A stretch of DNA of 30,443 nucleotides from a virus. The stretch is taken from positions 1-30,443 of IMG/VR virus record IMGVR_UViG_3300020109_000092, one strand, 5' to 3'. A program made the translations under genes and the position numbers. This document shows positions 1-8,200 of the stretch, one piece after another; the first letter of the stretch is position 1, and each line of letters starts with the position of its first letter. Below the pieces are notes generated by a model, which was given only the letters and a program-made list of their open reading frames with translations, made no database searches and was not told the origin of the DNA.

Positions 1-814
1 TCCAGATCCAGATCCAAACCAAGACTTAGACCCCAAAGACGTATGGAAATGGGATCTCAGTGGAGAAAGTGAATACGGACTGGTTGAACCTCCGGTAAAT
101 GAACCAAACTACGATCTTTTTGACTCTAATTGGGCAGCACAGTTTGTTGTTTTCGGTCCAGGCGATGGCATGTCTTGCAAGAGTTTGGATTTAGACTGGT
201 GTTCGTGGTCTCCTACAACCCGACCAAAACGAGGTCCAGACACAGATATACATCAAAATTGTCCTGCACAATCTGCAAAACCCACAGAACCTGAGCCGTC
301 TTATCTAGACTTGTATAAGGCCTATCTGGAAACAAACGAATGCGAAAAAATAGAAAAAGTTTTAGGACCTCAATATTTAGGATGTATATGGTCTGATCCC
401 AAGCATCCATGTAGTTGTAATTGTCCAGAACAAGGAGTTTCTTTTGCAGATTATCTGGCAGCAACCAGAACATATGCCACCTTTTGGGATACTCCTCATT
501 ATACCCCACTTCATAGAGCAGCACAGGTGGGCCAACTTACAGATAATATTATCAAAATAAATTTAAGCAAAACAACAAGAGATCTTAAGCTGGGAGACAT
601 AGTAAATATAATACAAAAAGATAATATTAAATATGAAAATCCACTTAAAAATAGTGGAAACTGGATGGTGGCTTCTATTACTCACCAATTTAGTCCATAT
701 GCAGAATCGGGAACAACTGTAACTTTGATCAGAGATACGAATAATATAAATTTCCAATCTTCAGAAATGGGATGGGAACCTATATATTTGAATGACTGGG
801 AAGAAATAAGTTAA
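1..814 (+). CDS. Tail/baseplate hub-like structural protein, 3' part (start lies before the window)
   Basis: The frame is open from base 2 to the TAA at 812-814, so the ATG at 170 is only an internal methionine and the gene begins upstream. The visible N-terminal part is Asp/Pro-rich (a PDPDP run) and contains several cysteines (for example a CSCNC cluster). The last ~100 residues hold a motif LKLGDIVNI followed by GNWMVASITHQF and a TTVTLIRDT strand. That pattern (a ligand-like domain ending in 'G.W.V..I.H.......T.VTL.RD') is typical of C-terminal domains of hub or spike-associated proteins of contractile tails, but I cannot assign it to gp5, gp27 or gp53. Its stop overlaps the gp25 start by one base (TAATG), so the two are translationally coupled. 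It is a virion protein by context; exact identity is uncertain. Confidence 0.6.
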   Translation, partial: PDPDPNQDLDPKDVWKWDLSGESEYGLVEPPVNEPNYDLFDSNWAAQFVVFGPGDGMSCKSLDLDWCSWSPTTRPKRGPDTDIHQNCPAQSAKPTEPEPSYLDLYKAYLETNECEKIEKVLGPQYLGCIWSDPKHPCSCNCPEQGVSFADYLAATRTYATFWDTPHYTPLHRAAQVGQLTDNIIKINLSKTTRDLKLGDIVNIIQKDNIKYENPLKNSGNWMVASITHQFSPYAESGTTVTLIRDTNNINFQSSEMGWEPIYLNDWEEIS

Positions 815-1212
815 TGCCATTACTTAATAATCCAAAATACACCGATTTACCTATTTTTTTAACAAAAAATAGATATACCAATGATTTCAATGTAGTGTTA
901 GATAAAAATACAATACGAGCTAGTATAAAAAATATTATTTTAACTAAAAATAGAGAAAGACCATTTAATACATCCTTTGGAACTCGAATTTATGACAGTC
1001 TGTTTTCAACAGAAAAATTAGAAATTTTAGAATATGAAATAATAAACCTAATATATCCTGCCATAGTAAAAAACGAACCAAGAGTAGATGCTCAAAGTTT
1101 AAAAGTAAGTTTAGAAGAAAAAATAAAAAATCAAAAAAGGAATTTATTTATTACTCTTGGTATGAAATTAATAAATTCAGATGAAACAGTAACAATAATA
1201 ATAACTCTATGA
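814..1212 (+). CDS. 25: Baseplate wedge subunit gp25
   Basis: This 132-residue protein belongs to the gp25/GpW lysozyme-like family, a small wedge component that joins gp6 and helps start sheath assembly in contractile tails. Visible family marks are ERPFNTSFGTRI at about residues 48-59 and the conserved EPR tripeptide at 88-90 within NEPRVD. The length equals T4 gp25 (132 aa). The ATG at 814 overlaps the previous stop by one base, and its TGA (1210-1212) overlaps the gp6 start as ATGA, so all three are likely co-translated. Placement directly before gp6 is the order of many environmental T4-like phages, unlike T4 itself. Confidence 0.93.
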   Translation: MPLLNNPKYTDLPIFLTKNRYTNDFNVVLDKNTIRASIKNIILTKNRERPFNTSFGTRIYDSLFSTEKLEILEYEIINLIYPAIVKNEPRVDAQSLKVSLEEKIKNQKRNLFITLGMKLINSDETVTIIITL

Positions 1213-2879
1213 CCCAAACTCCTCCCAATCTGACTAAACTTAACTTCGCTGAAATTAAATCTTCGTTAACTGATTTTTTAAAAAATCAAACTGTTTTTAA
1301 TGGATTTAATTTTGAAGGAACCGTTATTCAAACAGTTATAGATTTACTGGCTTATAATACGTATTATTATGCCTTCTATTCTAATATGATTGCAAACGAG
1401 GCATTTTTAGATACTGCACGACGACCTACTTCCATCATTTCTTTACTGAAGCCATTAGGATATACTGTACCCGGAAAAAAATCAGCCAGTTCTAAACTAA
1501 TAATTTATACACCAGATCCAGCTTTACAAAGTCTAGATATTCCTAGATACCGACAATTCATAGTTTCGACGTCTGATGGAAATTATTTTACATTTTATAA
1601 TATTAATCCGGTATCTTTGATCCAAGGAAGAGCTGCAGACGTCACTGTAGTGGAAGCAAAACAAATTGTAATAGAACAAGATATTACTACACAAATAGAT
1701 TTAACAAAACAAAAATTTTTAATAAATGACAGTGATGTAGATTTATCTACTATACGAATAGAAGTAAAACCACAAAACGTACCATACTGGGAAGAATGGA
1801 CCAATGTGAATTTTTTTCCAAACAACGACAGTAATATTTTTTTCATAGACAGATTAGATGATACTTTCGTAATAGATTTTGGAAAAGATAACAACCTTGG
1901 AAGATCGATAAAAGCAACAGATCAAGTAAGAATAAGTTATTTAATTACAAGTGGTTCTGCAGCAAACGATTTATTTGATTGGACAGATCCTGTTTTTCAA
2001 ATACAGAATGCTCTGACTACATCCGGTGGATCTGATGGTCCTGATTTAAATTTAATAAGATTTCTTGCACCAAAAGTTTTTTCTGCACAAGAACGTGCAG
2101 TAACCAGTTCTGATTATGCTGCATTATTATTGAAATCAGGATACATTACAAATCTAAACGAAATTGCTATATACGGTGGAGATGAAATGATACCGCCTAA
2201 GTATGGTAGAGTTTTTGTATCTTTTTCCGGAGGAATAGGAAATCCTAGAGAAATAATAGAATTTCTCAGAGAAAAAAATATGATTACTGTTATTCCGGAA
2301 TATATTATTCCTCAAACACTCGATGTAACTTTGAATGTTGAAACAATATTTCCCACAACTTTATCTCAAAGAACTAAACAATATTGGAGAACAAAAATAC
2401 TAGAATCTTTTAGACAAGAATACAGTACATATTCAAATAAATATTCTTTTAATTTGGAGTTTAACTGGGAAGATTGGAGAAATAGTATTTTAGAAAAATT
2501 TCCTATAGTACAGAATCTGGAACACATTAATACGACATATGAGTTTACTTTACAAGATAAACCATTAAATACAATAGATCTATACAATACTGTGTCACGC
2601 AGTGCAAATCGACGAGATGAAATAATTTCTACTCAGTTTGAATCAATTACTGGACAACAAATACGATTATCCTGGGATGGTTTAAGCTTAATTGCTGTAA
2701 ATGAGGATGGAGATCCTATTGTTGATTTCCCTGTTGGTCAAATACTACAAAATCGAATTATTCAAATAAAGAAAATATTTAAAGAACATTTGGCCGTTAG
2801 ATTAAAATTAAAATCTTTCAATCCTAATATTAATAAAATCAGAACAACAATGAGTAAAATGACTCTTAATCTGACATGA
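1209..2879 (+). CDS. 6: Baseplate wedge subunit gp6
   Basis: The 556-residue product matches the gp6/gpJ family, which forms the inner ring of the baseplate by dimerising between wedges. The N-terminus is diagnostic: LNFAEIKSSLTDFLKNQ, then FNFEGTVIQTVIDLLAYNTYY and a NEAFLDTA stretch at about residues 9-75. The family segment APKVFSAQERAVTSSDYAALL occurs around residue 290. It is somewhat shorter than T4 gp6 (660 aa), which is usual in marine relatives. The start overlaps gp25 (ATGA) and the stop overlaps the next gene (ATGA at 2876-2879). No Shine-Dalgarno is visible before the start, so expression probably relies on coupling. Confidence 0.94.
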   Translation: MTQTPPNLTKLNFAEIKSSLTDFLKNQTVFNGFNFEGTVIQTVIDLLAYNTYYYAFYSNMIANEAFLDTARRPTSIISLLKPLGYTVPGKKSASSKLIIYTPDPALQSLDIPRYRQFIVSTSDGNYFTFYNINPVSLIQGRAADVTVVEAKQIVIEQDITTQIDLTKQKFLINDSDVDLSTIRIEVKPQNVPYWEEWTNVNFFPNNDSNIFFIDRLDDTFVIDFGKDNNLGRSIKATDQVRISYLITSGSAANDLFDWTDPVFQIQNALTTSGGSDGPDLNLIRFLAPKVFSAQERAVTSSDYAALLLKSGYITNLNEIAIYGGDEMIPPKYGRVFVSFSGGIGNPREIIEFLREKNMITVIPEYIIPQTLDVTLNVETIFPTTLSQRTKQYWRTKILESFRQEYSTYSNKYSFNLEFNWEDWRNSILEKFPIVQNLEHINTTYEFTLQDKPLNTIDLYNTVSRSANRRDEIISTQFESITGQQIRLSWDGLSLIAVNEDGDPIVDFPVGQILQNRIIQIKKIFKEHLAVRLKLKSFNPNINKIRTTMSKMTLNLT

Positions 2880-4018
2880 GCTTTTTTCCATACATTTCAT
2901 CGCAAGAACAAAGTAATGATATTCCGCCTGAAGCGATTTTAGCGGAAATATTTGATATATTAATACCAAATGCGAGTAGTGCAAATGATGAAGACAGTAC
3001 CATATCAGGAACAGAATGTTGTATAACTAATTTTGATATATCCAAGCAAATACCCCTCTGGATTCTTATCGAAAAAGAAGAACGAGGAGGAAATGAACTA
3101 ACTGTATTTGATTTTGTGCAAAAATATTATGATTGGTTGTATTGTGACTTAGAGTGTGGTGCAGGATCAGGTTATTTGTTAGAAGATAAATTTCTTAGTG
3201 TAATAGATATAGAAAAAACTAAAGCAAAATATCTTAAAAGATTATACTCTACATATTTTCCAGAATACGATGATAAAGAACAATTAAAAGACAAAAATGG
3301 AAATAATATAACTGCAGTTTCTTTGGGATCTTTTGTTAAATATATAAAAACTAGATTTTATTTGAAAAAAGGAACAGCAGAGGCCCTAAAAATATTTTTT
3401 GAAAAAATATTTTCTGTTCCGTCATCAGAACTTTCACTAAAATATCCAAAAAAACAAATACTGAGATTGAATGGAGGTGCATTTCAAGACTCTAGATTTC
3501 AATTTAATGCAGTAACTGCAGATCGTTTACTAGATCCAGAAAGTGTTGCCAATGAAATAATCGGATCTAAACTGAATTACAGCAGATTTCAAGACGGAGA
3601 AGTTTTTACTGACTATTCGTATATTCTTACTGTAGGAATATCTCAAGAAAATTATAAAGGTCTTTATCTTCGTTCAAATCATCCAGCCGGAACAAACTGT
3701 ATATTTGAATTAGAAATAAATCAGTTTCAACCGCCTGGTTCCACCGCAATACAAACTCAAATATGTGAGTTTCCTCGATTGCAACAGTATTCACCTTATG
3801 TTATGGGAAATACCTATGCAACCGGATTAACTTATACTGAGGGATGTAATTTGAGTGGTGATTTTGGAGGAGTTCCTTCTTATTTTTTTCCAAATTGGGC
3901 AAACGAAATGACCGATTATAATTCATTTTTTGATATTCCTATAGAAAACATGTTTAGTTTATGTCGTATAAATAATGGCGTTAATCCAAACAGTCAAATA
4001 CCAATAGAGTGCCCCTAA
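2876..4018 (+). CDS. 7: Baseplate wedge protein, gp7-like (short form)
   Basis: This 380-residue protein carries the motif RFYLKKGTAEALKIFFEKIF at about 160-179, followed by YPKKQ. T4 gp7 has an equivalent segment near its C-terminus (STKGIEASYKFLFKVLYNEEV). Gene order gp25-gp6-X-gp8 also places it as gp7, the wedge protein that links gp6, gp8 and gp10. It is only about a third of T4 gp7 (1032 aa), so the N-terminal arms are missing, as in many marine T4-like phages. The start overlaps gp6 by 4 bp and the TAA overlaps the next ATG by one base. The gp7 assignment is an inference from motif and order. Confidence 0.72.
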   Translation: MSFFPYISSQEQSNDIPPEAILAEIFDILIPNASSANDEDSTISGTECCITNFDISKQIPLWILIEKEERGGNELTVFDFVQKYYDWLYCDLECGAGSGYLLEDKFLSVIDIEKTKAKYLKRLYSTYFPEYDDKEQLKDKNGNNITAVSLGSFVKYIKTRFYLKKGTAEALKIFFEKIFSVPSSELSLKYPKKQILRLNGGAFQDSRFQFNAVTADRLLDPESVANEIIGSKLNYSRFQDGEVFTDYSYILTVGISQENYKGLYLRSNHPAGTNCIFELEINQFQPPGSTAIQTQICEFPRLQQYSPYVMGNTYATGLTYTEGCNLSGDFGGVPSYFFPNWANEMTDYNSFFDIPIENMFSLCRINNGVNPNSQIPIECP

Positions 4019-5361
4019 TGAATAAATTTTTTCTAATAACTGGATATACTGCAGGGGCGACAGGTTCCCAACTGAGTTACAGTCAAGTGTTGCAATCTAC
4101 AAATTTACAGTTATTTAGTATTCCTACTTCTAATATTAGCTTAGGAATAAATAGAAAAAATTGGATCAGAGGAGGACAATATGTTCCGTATTCCAAATCA
4201 AATTCTCAAGAATCTTATGTGTTTCACAACGAAAAGGTGTATTTGTGTATAAGCAATAACGATAAAAATATAAAAAATATATCAAATTCTTCCAGATATG
4301 TTCCGATTCATACTTCAGGCATCGTTCAGTATCCAGACGGGTATTCTTGGTTATATTTGTACAAAATTACAGCAAATGTACAGAATATGGTCAACAGTAA
4401 TACGATTCCTGCTCCAAGTACATACGGTCTAAAAAATTTAGTAATAAACAGAGAAACAGATGATATCGATTGCGGACTAACTGCAGGAATAACTGGAACG
4501 TGTGCAATTTATTTAATGAATTCTGATAAAACTTCTGCAAGTCTGATACATCAAACTGGATTGTCTTGTTCTATTTGTTTGAATATTGCAGAAGAGACAA
4601 CAAAGACTGATTTATTAACAACAATTTTTTATTCGACTGGAGTTACACCAGACGGAACAATACTGATAAAATCTACTCAAGATTTTTTAGAAAATTATAT
4701 AACAGGAAAAAAAATAGATTCTGATTTAAATTTTGAGGCACAATGTTATGAAATTGGAAAATCTTCTGGTCTTTCAGCGGGTGCAATATTGTCTGCTCAA
4801 ATAAGTCTGACACAAATAGAAGGAGTGTCTTCTGAATATTTGTTATTAACTAATTCAGAACTTCCTATAACAATTCCCGGAGGAACTGATGCCAGTGCAT
4901 CTTTTATTACTACACCAATCAGTAATAAAAATAAAATCATAGGAATACGCTTGACTGGTTCTGGATACGGATATGTACCAGAACAACTACGAGTTAGTTT
5001 AACTGGTATATCGGATTCAACAAAAAGAACAACAATAGAAAATGCAATTCATTTAACTGGAACATCACCATCATTAACTTTCACTAATCTGAATTCTATT
5101 TTTGATGCAGCTTCTATAAATTCAATAGGTACCGATAGTGTTATTCGAATAGTAAACGCACAGATAGACTCACATTCTCCCAACACCAATTTTTACGGAT
5201 TGGTAGAAGCAGATTCGTTTACCCCGGAAACAATAGCCGAATTGTGTCCTACTAGTTTAAAAATATATCCGTATTCTACTAGTGGTCTTACATTTGGTAG
5301 AGAATATTTAAATCTAATATTTAATAAACCCGTAAGTCAAACTGAAATACTAATGAGATAA
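4018..5361 (+). CDS. 8: Baseplate wedge protein, gp8-like
   Basis: I chose the ATG at 4018 (TAATG overlap with the upstream stop) over an in-frame GTG at 4009; the product is then 447 residues. The N-terminal third follows T4 gp8: an early RGGQYVPY segment (51-58), then YVFHNEKVYLCISN (67-80), and YPDGYSWLYLYKI (105-117), which corresponds to GDGYVWEYLFEI in T4 gp8. gp8 forms the outer wedge frame with gp7 and gp10. The later half is not alignable by eye and adds about 110 residues over T4 gp8 (334 aa). The TAA stop (5359-5361) lies inside a GATAAATA late-promoter-like box for the next gene. Confidence 0.78.
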   Translation: MNKFFLITGYTAGATGSQLSYSQVLQSTNLQLFSIPTSNISLGINRKNWIRGGQYVPYSKSNSQESYVFHNEKVYLCISNNDKNIKNISNSSRYVPIHTSGIVQYPDGYSWLYLYKITANVQNMVNSNTIPAPSTYGLKNLVINRETDDIDCGLTAGITGTCAIYLMNSDKTSASLIHQTGLSCSICLNIAEETTKTDLLTTIFYSTGVTPDGTILIKSTQDFLENYITGKKIDSDLNFEAQCYEIGKSSGLSAGAILSAQISLTQIEGVSSEYLLLTNSELPITIPGGTDASASFITTPISNKNKIIGIRLTGSGYGYVPEQLRVSLTGISDSTKRTTIENAIHLTGTSPSLTFTNLNSIFDAASINSIGTDSVIRIVNAQIDSHSPNTNFYGLVEADSFTPETIAELCPTSLKIYPYSTSGLTFGREYLNLIFNKPVSQTEILMR

Positions 5362-5364
5362 ATA
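5357..5364 (+). promoter_or_regulatory. Late-promoter-like box GATAAATA
   Basis: The octamer differs from the T4 late consensus TATAAATA by one base and matches the NATAAATA motif described for T4-like cyanophages. It overlaps the stop of the gp8-like gene and ends 5 nt before the ATG at 5370. No Shine-Dalgarno separates it from the start. Confidence 0.45.
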
Positions 5365-5369
5365 CAAAT

Positions 5370-6053
5370 ATGGAAAAATCGCCCTTCTCAATCAATACAC
5401 CACTTTCATCATTTCCGTATAATTCCAGAACGGGTGTAAACGAATTTGATCCCAACACTGATTCTAAAAATTATGTACTACATGGGTTTAAACCAGGATA
5501 TCCACTTCAAGCTTCAGAATTAAATGAAGTTCAAGAAAATTACTATAAAAATTTAACTCTATATAATATTTTACTTAAAAATTGGTTTAAAATTGGACAA
5601 ATGATTCCTGGAGATACTACACAACCCATAAGAGGCCCGTCTTGGATGGGAGCAGTTCCTTTACATCCTGACATGATCGAAATATCTTCTGGAAGTGTTA
5701 CAATGACAACTGGTTGGTATCTTGTAGACGACTCCAGTGGATTAAAATTTTGGATATACAATAATAAAAATCGTTCTCTTACAGGTGCATTTCCTCAGGG
5801 CGGAGTAGTAGGATTAAATATAGAAAGAAAATATGTAACTGCTGCAGAAGATTCTACATTAAACGATAATTCTAACGGATATTCTGATTCTTCTGTCAGT
5901 TCTGGAGCTGACAGATTTCAATTAAACTTTACTGGTAATTTAGTATCTAATCTAGTACAAAACGAATCTCCAATAATTCTGAGAAGAGACATATTTGGAA
6001 TAAGTCCAGGCAAAGTATATTATTTAAATAATCTATTAATAACAACATTATAA
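5370..6053 (+). CDS. Baseplate/fibre attachment protein with DUF4815-like N-terminus
   Basis: The product has 227 residues. Residues about 25-60 read FDPNTDSKNYVLHGFKPGYP then LQASELNEVQENYY. This is the 'F.PG..LQA.ELNE.Q' pattern of DUF4815-type N-termini found on baseplate-anchored fibre or wedge proteins of marine myoviruses. The rest is a beta-rich sequence with IILRRDIFGISPGKVYYLNN near the end. It sits where T4 has gene 9 (the long-tail-fibre socket), so a role in joining fibres to the wedge is plausible, but a gp9 relationship is not shown by sequence. It follows the gp8-like gene after 8 bp and has its own late-promoter-like box. Confidence 0.62.
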   Translation: MEKSPFSINTPLSSFPYNSRTGVNEFDPNTDSKNYVLHGFKPGYPLQASELNEVQENYYKNLTLYNILLKNWFKIGQMIPGDTTQPIRGPSWMGAVPLHPDMIEISSGSVTMTTGWYLVDDSSGLKFWIYNNKNRSLTGAFPQGGVVGLNIERKYVTAAEDSTLNDNSNGYSDSSVSSGADRFQLNFTGNLVSNLVQNESPIILRRDIFGISPGKVYYLNNLLITTL

Positions 6054-6056
6054 ATA
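6049..6056 (+). promoter_or_regulatory. T4-type late promoter box TATAAATA
   Basis: This is a perfect match to the T4 late promoter -10 octamer. It overlaps the end of the preceding gene (TAA at 6051-6053) and ends 7 nt before the ATG at 6064. If transcription starts about 6 nt downstream of the octamer, as in T4, the mRNA would begin almost at the start codon. Confidence 0.6.
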
Positions 6057-6063
6057 AAATAAT

Positions 6064-8199
6064 ATGCCATTTCCCGATCTAACTAAACTTCAGTCCACTA
6101 ATACGTTTCAGACATTATTTCAAAGAAACAATCAAGTTATTGACAGAATTAATGATTTAAAAATTGGAACCATTGCATCTGACGGCAGTATTATAATTTC
6201 AGGACCTGGATCTAGTGGAGGAGTGACACTAGGAATCAATAATATAACCACCCTGAATACAATAATAGGATTGAGTGGTTCATCTAATATTGTTGTATCA
6301 GGCAGTGTTCCTGGTGGACTAACACTTAATTCGCCTATTGGTATAAGTGGTACTGAATTGGGAAAAGTAACAAGTTCTGATGCAGCTTCTGCCAGAAAAT
6401 TCGTTGGATTTATAAGCGGTATATCAGGAAACGATTCTTATACTGTAACAGTCTCGGGTCGAATAAAAAATACAGGATTAGCAGATAATACTCTGTTTTA
6501 TTTAAACTCCGATGGTACATTGACTGATACAAGGCCCACAAGTGACGGAACCGTAATTAAACCTGTATTTCTAAACATTGGAGCAACACTCGGAGGCATT
6601 GTTCTTCAACAACAAGAACAACAAAATACAGCATTATCTAATTATACCAAGTCTGCATCCAGAACGATTGCGGAAATATCTACTAATCCAGGACTAACAC
6701 TGGGTAACGTTGTTTATTATGACGTCACCGGAACTACCTGGGCAAAATCTCAAGCAAATGCTTCTGTTTCTTCTGAAGTATTTGGTATTGTGGAAAGTAT
6801 TGCGGGTGCAACTGCTATAATAGTAACTCACGGTTCTGTCAATGTACCCAATAGTATTTTAAATTCAATGGGAGCAGGCGGTGCAGGAGGAAATGATATA
6901 TGGTTTCTTTCTGCCTCTACAGGAGGGCAATTACAAAATCAGGCACCAAATGACGCTGGACATATAATTAAACCAATATTTTATCAATATCCACACGAAA
7001 TGGGAGGAGTCACATTTAGTGGATATCTTATCAACTATATTGGTTATGCAGTAGGAGGAACAGTAGACGATTTAGCCTCTCCAGAAGGATCAAATGAAAT
7101 AAGACTTGGAGAGTTTAAACAAGTTTCATTTCACGGAAACAGATTAGGATTTGCTCAAGACTGGTTAACTACTTTTCTAGAACTAATACAGCAAAATAAT
7201 ACTCCAGCTACTAGTGTTCCTTGGTTAAAATCTGTTCCTTATGAATTGAATGAATCTGGTTTATTGGATGATTATACTAGTAGAAGTTATATTGAATTAT
7301 CTGGTGGCTTAATATTGACTGAAGAGAAAGGTGATATTAGTGAAAAAAGTACATTAACCGATTCTGATGCAATTGGTATCAATTGTTTGCTTACTACAAC
7401 TAACAGTAGAAGTTCGTTGAGTACGCCATACTCTTCTTTTCAAGACATTCCACTCAATAGATTTATAGATTACGGAGTTTCACATATATGTAAAATTAAA
7501 TCAGATGTCAATTGGGCCAATGCACAAAATTCAGATGCTCAAGACCGATGGGCACAATTAAAACGATTGTGGTTCAGCAAAACAGATCTATCTGGAAATA
7601 ATGTTAAAGTATTAAACTGGGCTAATGCTAATCTAGTATTGTCTGAGTCTATTGCCACAGATAGAACTCATTTTGGGGATTTTCAAGGCACACAACAAGG
7701 AATTCAACAAACTGATATTAATAAATTGACTACAAGATTGCAAGATAAATTGAAAACAGACATCTTAACCTCATTTTATTTGCCAGGTTTTATTCTGAAA
7801 CGCAGAGGAGGAGTGCAATTTCCGGCTCCTAATATATCAAATGACTCCGGAATTATACCATTATATTCGGATTGGATGGGTACTGTTTCAGAAGAAATAG
7901 GATTTTATATTCCTCGTCAAGGAGATTTAATTTATATTTATTCTCCGTGGTGGGCAATAAAAAATCAAAAATGGAACATTCGAACTATAGATCTATATAA
8001 ATTTTTAAATAATTGTTGTCGCTCTGCTGATAATCAAATAGACTGGACCATAACAACACGCGAAAATTCGTTTCCGACACAACAATCGCAATCATTTAGT
8101 TTACAGTTAACATCCGATCAATTGTTAAAATCTGTTATAGGTATACAATTACCTAATTATTCTAGCCAAGGATATAAAACCTTAATGAGAGTATTATGA
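6064..8199 (+). CDS. Large baseplate/tail-fibre structural protein
   Basis: This 711-residue protein starts with DLTKLQSTNTFQTLFQRNNQ and VIDRINDLKIG, a short helical N-terminus seen on wedge or fibre proteins of marine T4-like phages. It is followed by Gly/Ser-rich beta sequence. Residues about 100-185 (KVTSSDAASARKFVGFISG...) and 210-330 (GNVVYYDVTGTTWAKSQANA...) look like two rounds of a fibre-shaft domain in which a property value is followed by a 'VFGIVESI' strand. The C-terminal ~350 residues are mixed and Trp-rich with no family I recognise. By position it could fill the role of gp10. It ends one base before the ATG of the 1899-residue gene. Confidence 0.6.
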   Translation: MPFPDLTKLQSTNTFQTLFQRNNQVIDRINDLKIGTIASDGSIIISGPGSSGGVTLGINNITTLNTIIGLSGSSNIVVSGSVPGGLTLNSPIGISGTELGKVTSSDAASARKFVGFISGISGNDSYTVTVSGRIKNTGLADNTLFYLNSDGTLTDTRPTSDGTVIKPVFLNIGATLGGIVLQQQEQQNTALSNYTKSASRTIAEISTNPGLTLGNVVYYDVTGTTWAKSQANASVSSEVFGIVESIAGATAIIVTHGSVNVPNSILNSMGAGGAGGNDIWFLSASTGGQLQNQAPNDAGHIIKPIFYQYPHEMGGVTFSGYLINYIGYAVGGTVDDLASPEGSNEIRLGEFKQVSFHGNRLGFAQDWLTTFLELIQQNNTPATSVPWLKSVPYELNESGLLDDYTSRSYIELSGGLILTEEKGDISEKSTLTDSDAIGINCLLTTTNSRSSLSTPYSSFQDIPLNRFIDYGVSHICKIKSDVNWANAQNSDAQDRWAQLKRLWFSKTDLSGNNVKVLNWANANLVLSESIATDRTHFGDFQGTQQGIQQTDINKLTTRLQDKLKTDILTSFYLPGFILKRRGGVQFPAPNISNDSGIIPLYSDWMGTVSEEIGFYIPRQGDLIYIYSPWWAIKNQKWNIRTIDLYKFLNNCCRSADNQIDWTITTRENSFPTQQSQSFSLQLTSDQLLKSVIGIQLPNYSSQGYKTLMRVL

Positions 8200-8200
8200 T

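Noticed and set aside
170-172. ATG as start of the first gene
   Set aside because: The same frame is open back to base 2 with protein-like sequence, so the true start is outside the window.
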